A stretch of 56,590 nucleotides of DNA from Pseudomonadota bacterium (GTDB taxonomy: Bacteria; Pseudomonadota; Gammaproteobacteria; Burkholderiales; Gallionellaceae). The notes under the pieces are model-generated. The model had not been told where the DNA came from and made no database searches. It was given only the letters and a program-made list of their open reading frames with translations. The translations under genes and the position numbers were made by a program. Location of the stretch: positions 1 through 56,590 of the forward strand of contig JAJXTH010000013.1 of NCBI GenBank assembly GCA_021783995.1, in the 5' to 3' direction. Positions 33,393 to 44,986 of this stretch are shown here, piece by piece (within the stretch, counting starts at the first letter, position 1; each line of letters starts with the position of its first letter).

Positions 33393-34847
33393 TCAACTTT
33401 CCAGCACCTTCCGATACACCCCGAGATAAGATTTTGCACTGGTCTCCCAGGAGAAATCCTTGATCATGCATAGCCTGCGCAACCGTTTCCATCGGGTTAG
33501 ATCCTTGTACAACGCGACAGCCCTCGCAATCGCATCGTAAAGATTGTCCTCCGTCATGCCGCTGAACACGAAACCGCTTGCCGTGCCGTCATTCAAGGTC
33601 TGGCTTGTGCAGTCCATCACGGAATCTGCCAGCCCTCCGGTGCGGTGCACGATGGGCGGTGTGCCATAGCGCTGGCTGTAGAACTGGTTGAGTCCACAGG
33701 GCTCGAAGCGCGAAGGCATGACGAACATGTCGGCTGCCGCCTCGATATGATGTGAAAGCCCCTCGTCGAAGCCTATCATCGCAGCGAATTTTCCTGGATA
33801 GCGCGCCGCCAGAGAGAGCGCCTGTTCCTGCATCTGCCTCTCCCCTGTCCCCAGCATCACGATCTGGGCGGGCACATCGAGGAGCCTGGGCGCAATTTCG
33901 AGAAGGAGATCAAGGCCCTTTTGATGAGTCATGCGGCTCACGGCCGCCAGAAGCGGCACATCAGCATCCACCTGCAGGCCGAGCAACTCCTGAAGTGCGC
34001 GCTTGTTCTTCGCCTTGCCAGTCATGTTTCTCGTCGAAAAGCGGAAAGGCAGGTGTTTGTCGGCTGCGGGATTCCATTCATCGGTATCGATGCCGTTCAA
34101 AATACCCGTGATGTCGCTCGTTCGAACCTGTAAAAGACCCTGCATCCCGAAACCCAGCTCTTCGCCTTGTATCTCGCGCGCATAATTGGGACTCACCGTG
34201 GTGATGTGCCTGGCATAGTAGAGGCCGGATTTCATGAAGGACATCCTGCCATAGAACTCGAGCCCGTCGATCGCATAGCATTGTTCCGGGAGATGCAGGC
34301 GGGCGACATATCCTGGCTCGAAATTTCCCTGGAATGCAAGATTGTGTATGGTGAAAATGTTAGGTACGGCATCCTGCGCGATATTGAGATATGCGCCAGT
34401 CAGTCCTGCCTGCCAGTCGTTTCCGTGCACAAGATCAGGACGCCAGGATAGCGGTGAGCTGCCGCACCCAAGTATCGCGGATATCCTGCAAAGCAGGCCG
34501 AAGCGCAGAGGATTGTCCTCCCAATCATGGCCGCTTGCATCCACATAAGGACCTCCGTCGCGTCGGTACAAGGCAGGACAATCTATCGCCATCAGCGGCA
34601 AACCGTTTTCCATTGTCGAGCCAAGCAACCGACAATGCGGAAATCCAGGCAGATCAGGGAAACTCGCCAGTTCCTCGGAAGATTCCATCTGCGCCATGAT
34701 CTGCGGATATCCAGGAACGATCACGCGCACGTCCACGCCGATTTCGCGCAGCGCGGCGGGTAACGCGCCACTAACATCCGCCAGGCCGCCCGTCTTGATG
34801 AACGGCGCGATCTCGGAAGTGACAAAAAGGACTTTCAATTCAGCCAT
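33393..34847 (-). CDS. glgA: Glycogen synthase (ADP-glucose)
   Basis: GlgA (484 residues, GT5) extends alpha-1,4 glucan chains from ADP-glucose. The N-terminal ADP-glucose motif reads VTSEIAPFIKTGGLADVSGA (quoted in part; ~7-26), and the C-terminal GT-B domain carries PSRFEPCGLNQFYSQRYGT and the HRTGGLADSV loop (~375-405). The start at 34847 (MAELKVLFVTSE) fits the family. It is 77 bp after glgP in a run of six minus-strand glucose genes, separate from glgC and glgB 21 kb away. Confidence 0.95.
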   Translation of the reverse strand: MAELKVLFVTSEIAPFIKTGGLADVSGALPAALREIGVDVRVIVPGYPQIMAQMESSEELASFPDLPGFPHCRLLGSTMENGLPLMAIDCPALYRRDGGPYVDASGHDWEDNPLRFGLLCRISAILGCGSSPLSWRPDLVHGNDWQAGLTGAYLNIAQDAVPNIFTIHNLAFQGNFEPGYVARLHLPEQCYAIDGLEFYGRMSFMKSGLYYARHITTVSPNYAREIQGEELGFGMQGLLQVRTSDITGILNGIDTDEWNPAADKHLPFRFSTRNMTGKAKNKRALQELLGLQVDADVPLLAAVSRMTHQKGLDLLLEIAPRLLDVPAQIVMLGTGERQMQEQALSLAARYPGKFAAMIGFDEGLSHHIEAAADMFVMPSRFEPCGLNQFYSQRYGTPPIVHRTGGLADSVMDCTSQTLNDGTASGFVFSGMTEDNLYDAIARAVALYKDLTRWKRLRRLCMIKDFSWETSAKSYLGVYRKVLES

Positions 34848-34924
34848 CGGTAAATCCGGGTGGTTGCAAAAAGCCAATTATCGCATCATACCCGAATCAA
34901 AGGGAGACCCTCATGTTCAGACTG

Positions 34925-37387
34925 TCAGTCCATTCTAACGCGCTTGATGCCCCAGACCTGATCCGCATATTCCATGATCGTGCGATCGCTTGAAAACTTG
35001 CCCATGTTCGCCACGTTCAGGATCGCCCGTCTGCTCCATTCTTCCTTGTCCTGATAAAGCAGACCGACCATGTCCTGGGTTGCGACATAACTTGCATAAT
35101 CCGCAAGCAGCAGGTAGTGGTCATTTTGATGGGTCAGACTATCTAAAATCTGGCGATAGCGGTCCGGCTCGTCCACAGAGAAGAAGCCTGTGTTTATCAT
35201 GTCGAGAACCCGTCTCAACTCCTCGTTTCCATGATAGTAGTCCCATGCGCTGTAACCCTGTTTGCGCAAATGGGCGACCTCTGCCGTCGTGAGACCGAAG
35301 ATAAAGATGTTCTCTTCTCCCACTTCTTCCCTGATCTCGACGTTCGCGCCATCCAGCGTGCCTATCGTCAACGCTCCGTTCAAAGCCATCTTCATGTTGC
35401 CCGTGCCGGATGCCTCTGTTCCTGCCGTCGATATCTGCTCGGACAGATCGCTTGCCGGGAAAAGTTTTTCGGCAGAAGAAACATCGTAGTTGGGCAGGAA
35501 TACGACCTTCAGCAGGCCGTGTACGGCAGGATCCTCGTTGACGATGCTGGCCACATCGTTGATAAGTCTGATGATAAGCTTTGCCATCCGGTACCCCGGT
35601 GCGGCCTTGCCTGCGAAGATGACCGTGCGCGGCGTGATCGTATGGCCTGCGCGGATGCGGTTGTAGAGAGTGATCACATGCAGAACATTCAGAAGCTGGC
35701 GCTTGTATTCGTGTATGCGCTTGATCTGCACGTCGAACATCGAACTCGTATCGACCTCTATGCCCGTCACCTTTTCGATATATCTGGCAAGGCGCTCTTT
35801 GTTTGCGAACTTCACCGCACGGAACTGGCTGCGGAATTCCGCATCCTCCGCATAGGACGCAAGCTTCCTGAGCTCTCCCAGCTCGCTCACGAATCCTTCA
35901 CCTATGCGTGATGCGATGAGCCCAGCGAGCCCTCTGTTGCACTGGTTGAGCCAGCGGCGAGGCGTGATACCGTTCGTGACGTTCACGAACTTTTCAGGGT
36001 ATATGCGATGGAAATCGGCAAACAGTGTCGTCTTCAGCAATTCGCTGTGGATCGCCGCAACACCGTTCACGGTATGACTACCCACGATCGCAAGATGCGC
36101 CATGCGCACCCGCCTTCCGTGGTCTTCGTCTATGATGGAAACGCGGCGCAGGAGATCTATGTCTCCCGGGAAGCGGTGATTTACCTGCTCCAGGAAGTGC
36201 TGGTTGATTCCGTAGATGATCTCGAGATGCCTGGGCAAAACGCGCTCGAATTTCGCCACATCCCAGGTCTCAAGCGCCTCTGGCATCAGCGTGTGATTGG
36301 TATAGGCGAAGATCCTGGTCACCAGAGACCAGGCAAAATCCCACTTCAGGTGATGCACATCCATCAACTGGTACATCATCTCGGCCACCGCGATCGCAGG
36401 ATGCGTGTCGTTCAACTGTATCGCGATCTTCTCCGGCAGTTGGTTCCAGTCCGAGTGGTCGCACAAAAAATGCGAAAGTATGTCCTGTATCGAGGCGGAA
36501 ACGAAGAAGTACTCCTGCCTCAGGCGCAATTCCTTGCCGACTGCAGAACTGTCATTGGGATAGAGCACCTTGGAGAGGCTCTCGGATATGTTCTTGTCGT
36601 AAACCGCGCTCAGATAATCCCCGGCATTGAACGAATCGAGATTGAATTCACGCGCGGCTTTTGCAGCCCACAGACGCAGGTTGTTCACCGTTTCTGTCCT
36701 ATATCCGGGAATGGGAACATCGTACGCCATCGCCATCACGGTTTCGCCGTCCACCCAGTGATGCTCGATGTTTCCATTCTCGTCCGGGAAATGCACGACG
36801 TGGCCAAAGAACCTGACCGCATACATGTGCTCGGGGCGCTGGAACTCCCAGGGATTTCCAAATCTCAGCCAGTTGTCCGGACGCTCGACCTGTTCGCCCT
36901 TCTTGATGCGCTGATTGAACATGCCGTATTCATAGCGTATGCCATAGCCCTGCCCGGGAAGATCCAGCGTTGCCAGAGAATCCAGAAAACAGGCAGCGAG
37001 CCTGCCTAGCCCCCCGTTCCCGAGGGCCGCGTCTATCTCTGTCTCTTCGACGACCTCGATGTTCTGTCCCAGCGTGTGCAGGCTTTCTCGCAAAGGCTGG
37101 TCCATGCCCAGATTGAGCGCGGCATTGGAAAGGCTGCGGCCGATCAGGAATTCCAGCGAAAGATAATAGAGCCGCTTGGGATCCTGAGCCATGCAGGCCT
37201 CCGATCTCCTGAGCTGCTTCTCGATCAGTTGGTCGCGCACCGCATGAGCCGATGCTTCGAACCAGTCTCTATGAGTCGCCGTCTTGAGCGACTTGCCTTC
37301 GGTGAAGATCAGATGATTGGTCATCACCCGCTGAAAAACGGCGGGATTGGAACGGTCGATCGCTTCGTTGTTTTTTGGTGAATTCAT
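34925..37387 (-). CDS. glgP: Glycogen (starch/maltodextrin) phosphorylase
   Basis: GlgP (820 residues, GT35) releases glucose-1-phosphate from glycogen ends. N-terminal YYLSLEFLIGRSL (~74-86), GGLGRLAACFLDS (~119-131) and the pyridoxal-phosphate region TEASGTGNMKMALNGALTIG (quoted in part; around 650-670, Lys in NMKMALNG) are intact. ATG 37387 (MNSPKNNEAID) has GGAAG upstream; the much longer reading into gnd is a frame artefact. It lies 29 bp after gnd and before glgA, so phosphorolysis and synthesis genes share a transcript with the oxidative pentose-phosphate genes. Confidence 0.96.
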   Translation of the reverse strand: MNSPKNNEAIDRSNPAVFQRVMTNHLIFTEGKSLKTATHRDWFEASAHAVRDQLIEKQLRRSEACMAQDPKRLYYLSLEFLIGRSLSNAALNLGMDQPLRESLHTLGQNIEVVEETEIDAALGNGGLGRLAACFLDSLATLDLPGQGYGIRYEYGMFNQRIKKGEQVERPDNWLRFGNPWEFQRPEHMYAVRFFGHVVHFPDENGNIEHHWVDGETVMAMAYDVPIPGYRTETVNNLRLWAAKAAREFNLDSFNAGDYLSAVYDKNISESLSKVLYPNDSSAVGKELRLRQEYFFVSASIQDILSHFLCDHSDWNQLPEKIAIQLNDTHPAIAVAEMMYQLMDVHHLKWDFAWSLVTRIFAYTNHTLMPEALETWDVAKFERVLPRHLEIIYGINQHFLEQVNHRFPGDIDLLRRVSIIDEDHGRRVRMAHLAIVGSHTVNGVAAIHSELLKTTLFADFHRIYPEKFVNVTNGITPRRWLNQCNRGLAGLIASRIGEGFVSELGELRKLASYAEDAEFRSQFRAVKFANKERLARYIEKVTGIEVDTSSMFDVQIKRIHEYKRQLLNVLHVITLYNRIRAGHTITPRTVIFAGKAAPGYRMAKLIIRLINDVASIVNEDPAVHGLLKVVFLPNYDVSSAEKLFPASDLSEQISTAGTEASGTGNMKMALNGALTIGTLDGANVEIREEVGEENIFIFGLTTAEVAHLRKQGYSAWDYYHGNEELRRVLDMINTGFFSVDEPDRYRQILDSLTHQNDHYLLLADYASYVATQDMVGLLYQDKEEWSRRAILNVANMGKFSSDRTIMEYADQVWGIKRVRMD

Positions 37388-37416
37388 TATGTGCTTCCAT
37401 AGTTGATTGTTTTCGA

Positions 37417-38430
37417 TCAGCCATGCTGCTCGCGGTGTCCACCGAATTCGAAGCGCATCGCCGATAACAGCTTGTCTGCGTAATCCGCCTCTCCTCGCGA
37501 CGAGAACCTGCTGAACAGGGCCGCGGCCAGCACAGGCACCGGTGTGCCGGATTCGATGGCCGCGATGCTGGTCCAGCGCCCTTCGCCGGAGTCTGACACC
37601 CTGCCGCCAAAGCCCGCGAGATCGGCATCGCTCTTTAACGCATGCGCGGTCAGATCCAGCAGCCATGAACCCACCACGCTGCCACGACGCCAGAGTTCAG
37701 CGACCTTTGCCACATCGATGTCATAACGCAGTGCATCCGGTTCGCGCAGCGGCGCATTTTCCGCATCGATCCTATGCCCTTCAGTCCCGGCATTGGCATG
37801 GCGCAACAGGTTGAACCCTTCTGCATAGGCGGCCATCAGACCGTATTCGATGCCATTATGCACCATTTTCACGAAGTGTCCCGCACCCGAAGGCCCGCAA
37901 TGCAGATAGCCCTTCTCTGCATTTCCGGGCGAACCCTTCATGCCCTCGGTTCGGGGAGCAGCTTCGATCCCGGGCGCGAGCGTCTCGAATATCGGTTCAA
38001 GGCGCGAAACGGCCGCATCGTCACCTCCTATCATCAGGCAGTAGCCCCGTTCCAGACCCCATACACCACCACTCACCCCGACGTCCACATAGTGGATCGA
38101 TTTTTCATTCAGCGCCCTGGCTCTTGTTATGTCGTCCTTGTAATAAGAATTTCCGCCGTCTATCAGCACGTCGCCAGGAGCCAGCATTCTTGATATCTCC
38201 GCAATGCTCTCATCCACAACGGCGGCGGGCAGCATCAGCCAGACTGCGCGCGGCAATTCAAGCTTGCCAATGAAATCCGAGGCGCTCGAAGCACCTGTGG
38301 CACCTTCCTGCTCGAGGCTCTTCACCGCCTCCGAATTTCGGTCATATACGACGCACTGGTGCCCAGCTTTCTGCAACCTTCTCACCATATTCGCGCCCAT
38401 GCGCCCCAAGCCTATCATCCCTATCTGCAT
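37417..38430 (-). CDS. gnd: 6-phosphogluconate dehydrogenase, decarboxylating, short type
   Basis: A 337-residue enzyme that converts 6-phosphogluconate to ribulose-5-phosphate and CO2. The nucleotide-binding start MQIGMIGLGRMGANMVRRL (quoted in part), VGVSGGVWGLERGYCLMIGG (~125-144) and the catalytic-lysine region HFVKMVHNGIEYGLM (~183-197) are present. At about 340 residues it belongs to the short class, often NAD-preferring, rather than the ~470-residue dimeric class; the cofactor is inference. ATG 38430 has GGAGACGAGG upstream. It lies 13 bp after pgl. Confidence 0.93.
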   Translation of the reverse strand: MQIGMIGLGRMGANMVRRLQKAGHQCVVYDRNSEAVKSLEQEGATGASSASDFIGKLELPRAVWLMLPAAVVDESIAEISRMLAPGDVLIDGGNSYYKDDITRARALNEKSIHYVDVGVSGGVWGLERGYCLMIGGDDAAVSRLEPIFETLAPGIEAAPRTEGMKGSPGNAEKGYLHCGPSGAGHFVKMVHNGIEYGLMAAYAEGFNLLRHANAGTEGHRIDAENAPLREPDALRYDIDVAKVAELWRRGSVVGSWLLDLTAHALKSDADLAGFGGRVSDSGEGRWTSIAAIESGTPVPVLAAALFSRFSSRGEADYADKLLSAMRFEFGGHREQHG

Positions 38431-38443
38431 CCTCGTCTCCTTA

Positions 38444-39109
38444 TCAAGTTTTTTCCGGCAAAGCCGCGCGGTCGACATGCCACTCGGCGCCGGCAACTTG
38501 TGCAGCGGGCAGCTTCTCACCACGCAATATCCGTTCCAGCGCAAGGCGCTTTCCCTCTCCCGACACCATGAAAAGCTTCGCACGCGCGGCGTTGATCGTG
38601 CTTATGCCGAGAGATACGCGATCCTTGGGAGGCTTGGGCGCATCGTGCACCGGAATGACGGCCGCCTCCGTATTTGCTGTGCTGCCAGGGAACAGGCTTG
38701 CAGTGTGCCCATCTTCGCCCATGCCAAGCAAAATCAGGTCAAGTCTGATTCCATCGAGCACCAGCATGTAGCGCGCGGCCGCTTCCTCCGCACCAAATTC
38801 TGTCATGATGGCATGCACGTTCTCTTTTGGAATCTGGACATGGCTAATCAACGCATCCCGCGCCATGCTGTCGTTGCGGTTCGCATCACCCAGAGGCAGG
38901 CAGCGCTCGTCGCCGAAATAGACCTGCACATGTTTCCAGTCGACATCCATGCCCGCAAGCGCTTTGTAACAGAGACGCGGCGTCTCGCCCCCGGCCAGCA
39001 CCAGCCTGAACACGCCGCGCGCCGCAATGGCCTCTGTAGCGAGATTCGCTATTCTCCCTGCTACAGCACAGGCCATCTCTTGAGCGTCTTCATGAACATG
39101 CGGAATCAT
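38444..39109 (-). CDS. pgl: 6-phosphogluconolactonase
   Basis: A 221-residue DevB/SOL-type lactonase, second step of the oxidative pentose-phosphate path. GGETPRLCYKAL (~40-51), YFGDERCLPLGDANRND (~67-83) and LLGMGEDGHTASLFPGS (~124-140), with the conserved GMGxDGHTAS pocket, are readable. The ATG at 39109 overlaps the glucokinase stop by 4 bp, and gnd follows 13 bp on. The oxidative branch is thus encoded as a coupled set. Confidence 0.95.
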   Translation of the reverse strand: MIPHVHEDAQEMACAVAGRIANLATEAIAARGVFRLVLAGGETPRLCYKALAGMDVDWKHVQVYFGDERCLPLGDANRNDSMARDALISHVQIPKENVHAIMTEFGAEEAAARYMLVLDGIRLDLILLGMGEDGHTASLFPGSTANTEAAVIPVHDAPKPPKDRVSLGISTINAARAKLFMVSGEGKRLALERILRGEKLPAAQVAGAEWHVDRAALPEKT

Positions 39110-40059
39110 GCAACCTCCGCTGCGCGCAAGGCCGCACCGTAAAGCGCAGCCCTGTCGTTCAGTATCACCCTGACCGGCATTCTTTCCAGCAGATGACGCA
39201 TCCTGCCCTTGTTCAGAAAGGCCTCCAGGAATGCACCGCCCTCCAGGGCAGGCAGGATCTTGGGCGGAATGCCGCCGCCGATGTATAGACCCGCCCAGCT
39301 CATGGCTTTCAGGGCGAGGTTGCCAGCGTCGGCACCCAGGAGCCGCACGAACCAGTCAAGCGTTTGCACAGATATTTCGTCGCTCCCTGCAAGAGCCGCC
39401 TGGCTTATCGCCGCCGCATCACGCCCATCCAGTTGGAGGCCTGAGCGATCGCGCAAAAATTCGTATATGTTCACGAGCCCCTCGCCGGAAACCACGCGCT
39501 CCCAGCTCACATGACCATAGCGCTTCTGCAGATGGCGCAAGAGTTCGATCTCAAGCTCGCTACCCGGGCTGAAGCTCGCATGCCCGCCCTCGGTAGCGTA
39601 TGGCCTGTGGACTTTACCATCCCAAAACAGCCCTGCTTCTCCGAGCCCTGTCCCCGGCGCGATCACCGCCGCATTGCCAACGGCATTGGCTCTACCTTCC
39701 TGCAGCGTCAGAAGATCGTCTTCGCAGAGCGCTGGCAATCCACAGGCGGTCGCCTCAAGGTCGTTGAGTAACTTGCAGCTTGCAAAACCGTATCGCTTCA
39801 TCAGTGCATCGGCATCGATGCGCAAAGGCAGATTGGTTACATCGACCGACCTTACATCGACAGGCCCCGCGACTCCGAAGGCTGCGTTTCTTGGCGCCTC
39901 CTTCCCCGACAGGAAGTCGCCAAGAAGCAATTCGAAAGAAGAAAAATTCCGGCTGGCATAGCGTACTTCACATAGCAGCCTCACCTGGCTGCCCGACACT
40001 TCGGCCAATGCAAGCCTGGTCTTGGTGCCGCCTATGTCGCCCGCCAGAACGGTATGCAT
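39106..40059 (-). CDS. glk: Glucokinase
   Basis: A 317-residue ATP-dependent hexokinase of the bacterial Glk family. The phosphate-1 motif LAGDIGGTKTRLALAE (~5-20), LLNDLEATACGLPAL (~93-107), the adenosine-side APGTGLGEAGLFWDG (~125-139) and YIGGGIPPKILP (~263-274) are clear. It phosphorylates the free glucose released by MalQ or GlgP-linked trimming. The start is ATG 40059 (MHTVLAGD), 2 bp after the zwf stop; it overlaps pgl by ATGA. The long upstream extension inside zwf is not real. Confidence 0.94.
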   Translation of the reverse strand: MHTVLAGDIGGTKTRLALAEVSGSQVRLLCEVRYASRNFSSFELLLGDFLSGKEAPRNAAFGVAGPVDVRSVDVTNLPLRIDADALMKRYGFASCKLLNDLEATACGLPALCEDDLLTLQEGRANAVGNAAVIAPGTGLGEAGLFWDGKVHRPYATEGGHASFSPGSELEIELLRHLQKRYGHVSWERVVSGEGLVNIYEFLRDRSGLQLDGRDAAAISQAALAGSDEISVQTLDWFVRLLGADAGNLALKAMSWAGLYIGGGIPPKILPALEGGAFLEAFLNKGRMRHLLERMPVRVILNDRAALYGAALRAAEVA

Positions 40060-40061
40060 GG

Positions 40062-41567
40062 TTAGTAAGCCTGCAGGTCCGCGCCGTCGAGATTCAGCGA
40101 GTGGCGCCAAAACTGGTCTTCCCGATCGAAAAGCCTGTATGTGCCGCGAGGCCCCCAGCTTCCGGCCTGATAAGTGTTGATGAAATCGCGCTCCATGGAC
40201 CAGACCTTGATGATGGGATCGACCACGCGCCATGCGGCTTCCACTTCGTCCATGCGCAAGAACAGCGAATGGTCGCCCAGCATAACGTCCAGCAACAGGC
40301 TCTCGTAGGCGCCGAAATCCTCTTCGCTGCTCTTTCTGTAGGTCGCATCCAGACTGATGCTGCGCGTGTGCAGGTCGAGACCCGGCTCCTTGACCTGCAT
40401 CTCCATCTTCAGGCACTCGTCGGGCTGTATGCCTAGCATGATCCAGTTGGGCTGCGCAGGTCCCTGACGCGTGAAACGCATCAGATCCTGGGGTGGCTTC
40501 TTGAATCGTATGCTGATCGCGGAACTGTTTTCTTGCAGGCGCTTTCCGGTGCGCAGATAAAAAGGCACGCCCGCCCAGCGCCAGTTGTCGATGAAGAGTT
40601 TCAGTGCGGCATAGGTCTCCGTGGTGCTGCTGGCCGCCACTCCGGGTTCATCGAGATATCCCGAAACAGCCTTGCCCTCGATGCTTCCGCTTGCATACTG
40701 GCCGCGAAACGCATGGGCATGTACCGCGTTCTGCGGGATGGGGCGGATCGCTCTCAGCACCTTCACCTTCTCGTCCCTCAGATGTTCAGCATCCATTGTT
40801 ACCGGCGGCTCCATCGCCACCAGCGTGAGCAACTGCAGAAGGTGGCTCTGTATCATGTCGCGCAAGGCGCCCGCACCTTCGTAATAGTCGGCCCTCCCCT
40901 CGACGCCCAGCGTCTCGGAGTGGGTGATCTGCACATGGTCTATGTAATGGTGGTTCCAGAGTGGCTCGAGCAGTAGGTTCGCGAAGCGGAACACCATCAC
41001 GTTCTGCACCGTGCCTTTGCCGAGATAGTGGTCTATGCGATAGATCTGAGGTTCATCCAGATGCTTGTAGAGATTCCTCTGCAGGGTCTGCGCACTGAGC
41101 AGGTCATAGCCGAAAGGCTTTTCAATCACAAGCCTGCGCCATCCGCTGTTTTCCTTCAAAAGGCCGACTCGCCCGAGATTTTCGATGATCGCGTTGAATT
41201 CGGAAGGCCTTACTGCCATGTAGAAGGCCATGTTGGGCGGGAATCTGTCGCCATTCTCCAGAAGCTGCTGCAACCGCTCATAGGCCGCATCGTCGCCTGG
41301 CGGAATCGCGTGGTAATGCGTGCGCGCAAGAAATCTTTCCAGTGCTTCCCCGTCCACGCCTTGAGGATAATGCTGTTGCAGCATGTCGCCGACAATCTTC
41401 TTCCATGCGTCCGGCTCGACTTTCTCGATGCCGCAACCCAGAATGATCAGGCGCTCCTGCAGGCGTTTTGCCATTTCCAGCCTGAACAGCGAAGGGATCA
41501 GCTTGCGTCGGCTCAGATTGCCGGCGGCGCCAAAGATGACAAGCGTACAGGGTTCCAGCACTTTCAT
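40062..41567 (-). CDS. zwf: Glucose-6-phosphate 1-dehydrogenase
   Basis: Zwf (501 residues) oxidises glucose-6-phosphate to 6-phosphogluconolactone, making NADPH. The dinucleotide motif is GAAGNLSRRKL (~12-22; Asn stands where many homologues have Asp), and the active site is YRIDHYLGKGTVQN (~172-185). ATG 41567 (MKVLEPCTLVIF) has AAGGA six bases upstream and is preferred over an ATG seven codons earlier. It heads the zwf-glk-pgl-gnd-glgP-glgA run; its promoter should lie in the 70 bp before it, but I see no strong match. Confidence 0.96.
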   Translation of the reverse strand: MKVLEPCTLVIFGAAGNLSRRKLIPSLFRLEMAKRLQERLIILGCGIEKVEPDAWKKIVGDMLQQHYPQGVDGEALERFLARTHYHAIPPGDDAAYERLQQLLENGDRFPPNMAFYMAVRPSEFNAIIENLGRVGLLKENSGWRRLVIEKPFGYDLLSAQTLQRNLYKHLDEPQIYRIDHYLGKGTVQNVMVFRFANLLLEPLWNHHYIDHVQITHSETLGVEGRADYYEGAGALRDMIQSHLLQLLTLVAMEPPVTMDAEHLRDEKVKVLRAIRPIPQNAVHAHAFRGQYASGSIEGKAVSGYLDEPGVAASSTTETYAALKLFIDNWRWAGVPFYLRTGKRLQENSSAISIRFKKPPQDLMRFTRQGPAQPNWIMLGIQPDECLKMEMQVKEPGLDLHTRSISLDATYRKSSEEDFGAYESLLLDVMLGDHSLFLRMDEVEAAWRVVDPIIKVWSMERDFINTYQAGSWGPRGTYRLFDREDQFWRHSLNLDGADLQAY

Positions 41568-41637
41568 GTTGATCCTTTCAGATGTCACGCATGAGCTTCA
41601 TGCATCATACGGAGCCAATGTGACAGTTTGACCCCCG

Positions 41638-43002
41638 TCACAGTTCCATCTTCACCTCCAAAACGTCGACAGCCTCGATCCTCGAAAAGCGGTCGCTGAT
41701 CTTTCGGCTGGATATTTCGACCTGTCCTGCCTCTTCATGCGCCTTCCTTATGTTGTCGGCCAAGCGCTTCATGCGCTCGTCGAAGCGCCTGAAATCCGCG
41801 CTCAGTTTGCCAAGCTCACTCTGGATGATGTGCACCTGCTCGCGCATCTGTACGTCCTTCATCACCGCGCGAGCCGTGTTCAGCACTGCCATCAGCGTGG
41901 TCGGAGAGACGATCCACACATGTTTGTTCATCGCATACTCGACGACATCCGAATGATAGGCATGTATCTCTGCGAAAACCGCCTCGGCCGGAACGAACAT
42001 CACCGCGCCGTCCGAAGTCTCGTTTCTGATCAGATATTTTCCGGCAATGTCGTCGATGTGCTTTCTGATGTCCGCCTTGAATTGCTTGCGCGCAGCCTGC
42101 CTTTCGGATTCGTGAAGGTCGGAGGCAAGCATGCGGTGATAGTTCTCCAGCGGAAACTTTGCGTCCACAGGCACTTTCCCTGTCGGCTCGGGAAGGATCA
42201 GCAGACAGTCGACGCGGCTGCCGTTGGAAAGCTTCTCCTGGAATGCATAGGCATTCGGCGGAAGGATGTTGCGCACCAGCCCCTCGAGCTGGACCTCGCC
42301 GAATGCGCCGCGCGAACTTTTGTCTCCCAGGAGGTTCTGCAAACTAACCACATTGGTTGTCAGACTGTCTATCTTCTTTTGCGCCTCGTCTATCGTCGCA
42401 AGGCGGGTGAGCACGTCGACGAAGGTCTCATTGGTTTTCTTGAAGCCCTCGTCCAGCCGTTCGGCGACCTTGCCCGAGATCAGCTCCAGCCTGTTGTCCA
42501 CGCTTCTCGTGAGATTCTCTATGCTCAAAGCCAGCATTTCGCTGCTGCGTTTCAGCGCGGACTGGATCAAATCCTGGTCCGCTCTGCCCTGTTCTGCCAT
42601 GGTCTGCAGGGTCTTCGTGACCAGCTCGACGCGAAGCGCCTCCTGCTTCGCCTGCAGCTCGATTGAGAGCGCGGCAAGCTGCCTCAGCAAGTCCTCCCGC
42701 GTGTTCGACAACCCATCGCGCTGCACGAGCTGCAGATTCTGCATCGCCTCGCGGGTTGCTTTAAGCTCCTGCGCCACGCTCTCCCTCAGGCGCTCCGCGC
42801 TGTCCGTGGTCACCTGCGCCATGCGGTCGCCCTGCCTTGTAAGACCGTCGTGCAGATCGCCCAACATCAAGCGATGCTTTTCCTCGAGCAATCTCGCCAT
42901 GAGTTCCGGAAGTTCGCGCTGCATGCGCGACTGCGCTTTGAACGCAACCCAGAACAGCGCGATCAGAACCAGCAGCAGCGCGAGATTGACCATTTCAAGC
43001 AT
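41638..43002 (-). CDS. rmuC: DNA recombination protein RmuC homologue
   Basis: A protein of about 454 residues. One N-terminal membrane helix (NLALLLVLIALFWVAF) is followed by a long coiled coil to about residue 200, then the RmuC nuclease-like domain (LPPNAYAFQEKLSNGSRVDC, IPVDAKFPLENY-type motif PVDAKFPLENYHRM, VMFVPAEAVFAEI). RmuC limits DNA inversions in E. coli; its mechanism is unsettled. ATG 43002 has a GGGTGG site upstream; a GTG at 43011 is possible. It follows the typA terminator and is probably transcribed on its own or by read-through. Confidence 0.92.
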   Translation of the reverse strand: MLEMVNLALLLVLIALFWVAFKAQSRMQRELPELMARLLEEKHRLMLGDLHDGLTRQGDRMAQVTTDSAERLRESVAQELKATREAMQNLQLVQRDGLSNTREDLLRQLAALSIELQAKQEALRVELVTKTLQTMAEQGRADQDLIQSALKRSSEMLALSIENLTRSVDNRLELISGKVAERLDEGFKKTNETFVDVLTRLATIDEAQKKIDSLTTNVVSLQNLLGDKSSRGAFGEVQLEGLVRNILPPNAYAFQEKLSNGSRVDCLLILPEPTGKVPVDAKFPLENYHRMLASDLHESERQAARKQFKADIRKHIDDIAGKYLIRNETSDGAVMFVPAEAVFAEIHAYHSDVVEYAMNKHVWIVSPTTLMAVLNTARAVMKDVQMREQVHIIQSELGKLSADFRRFDERMKRLADNIRKAHEEAGQVEISSRKISDRFSRIEAVDVLEVKMEL

Positions 43003-43012
43003 AACACCCACC

Positions 43013-43049
43013 CAAAAATAACGCCGCCCAGTATATCACCGGGCGGCGT
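43013..43049 (-). terminator. intrinsic terminator after typA
   Basis: On the minus strand ACGCCGCCC (43049-43041) pairs perfectly with GGGCGGCGT (43029-43021) around an 11-base loop, and is followed by TATTTTTG. It lies 17 bases after the typA stop and just before the rmuC start. Confidence 0.8.
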
Positions 43050-43065
43050 CATTCCATGCGAAAGA

Positions 43066-44877
<1,812 letters not shown>

Positions 44878-44986
44878 GAAAACAGCCTTGCTAGATTAAA
44901 GGGCGCGAATTCTACCACGTTTTGCAGCGGATGATTTTTCAGGCGTTTGATGTTACTGTCCGCATACCATGACCTGCCCAACCTCC

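Noticed and set aside
37388-37666. 93-codon N-terminal extension of glycogen phosphorylase
   Set aside because: It runs antiparallel in frame through the end of gnd and is Arg-rich nonsense; the ATG at 37387 has a ribosome site and fits the family.
40591-40976. plus-strand frames inside zwf and neighbours
   Set aside because: All are mirror frames of well-conserved dehydrogenase sequence without start signals.
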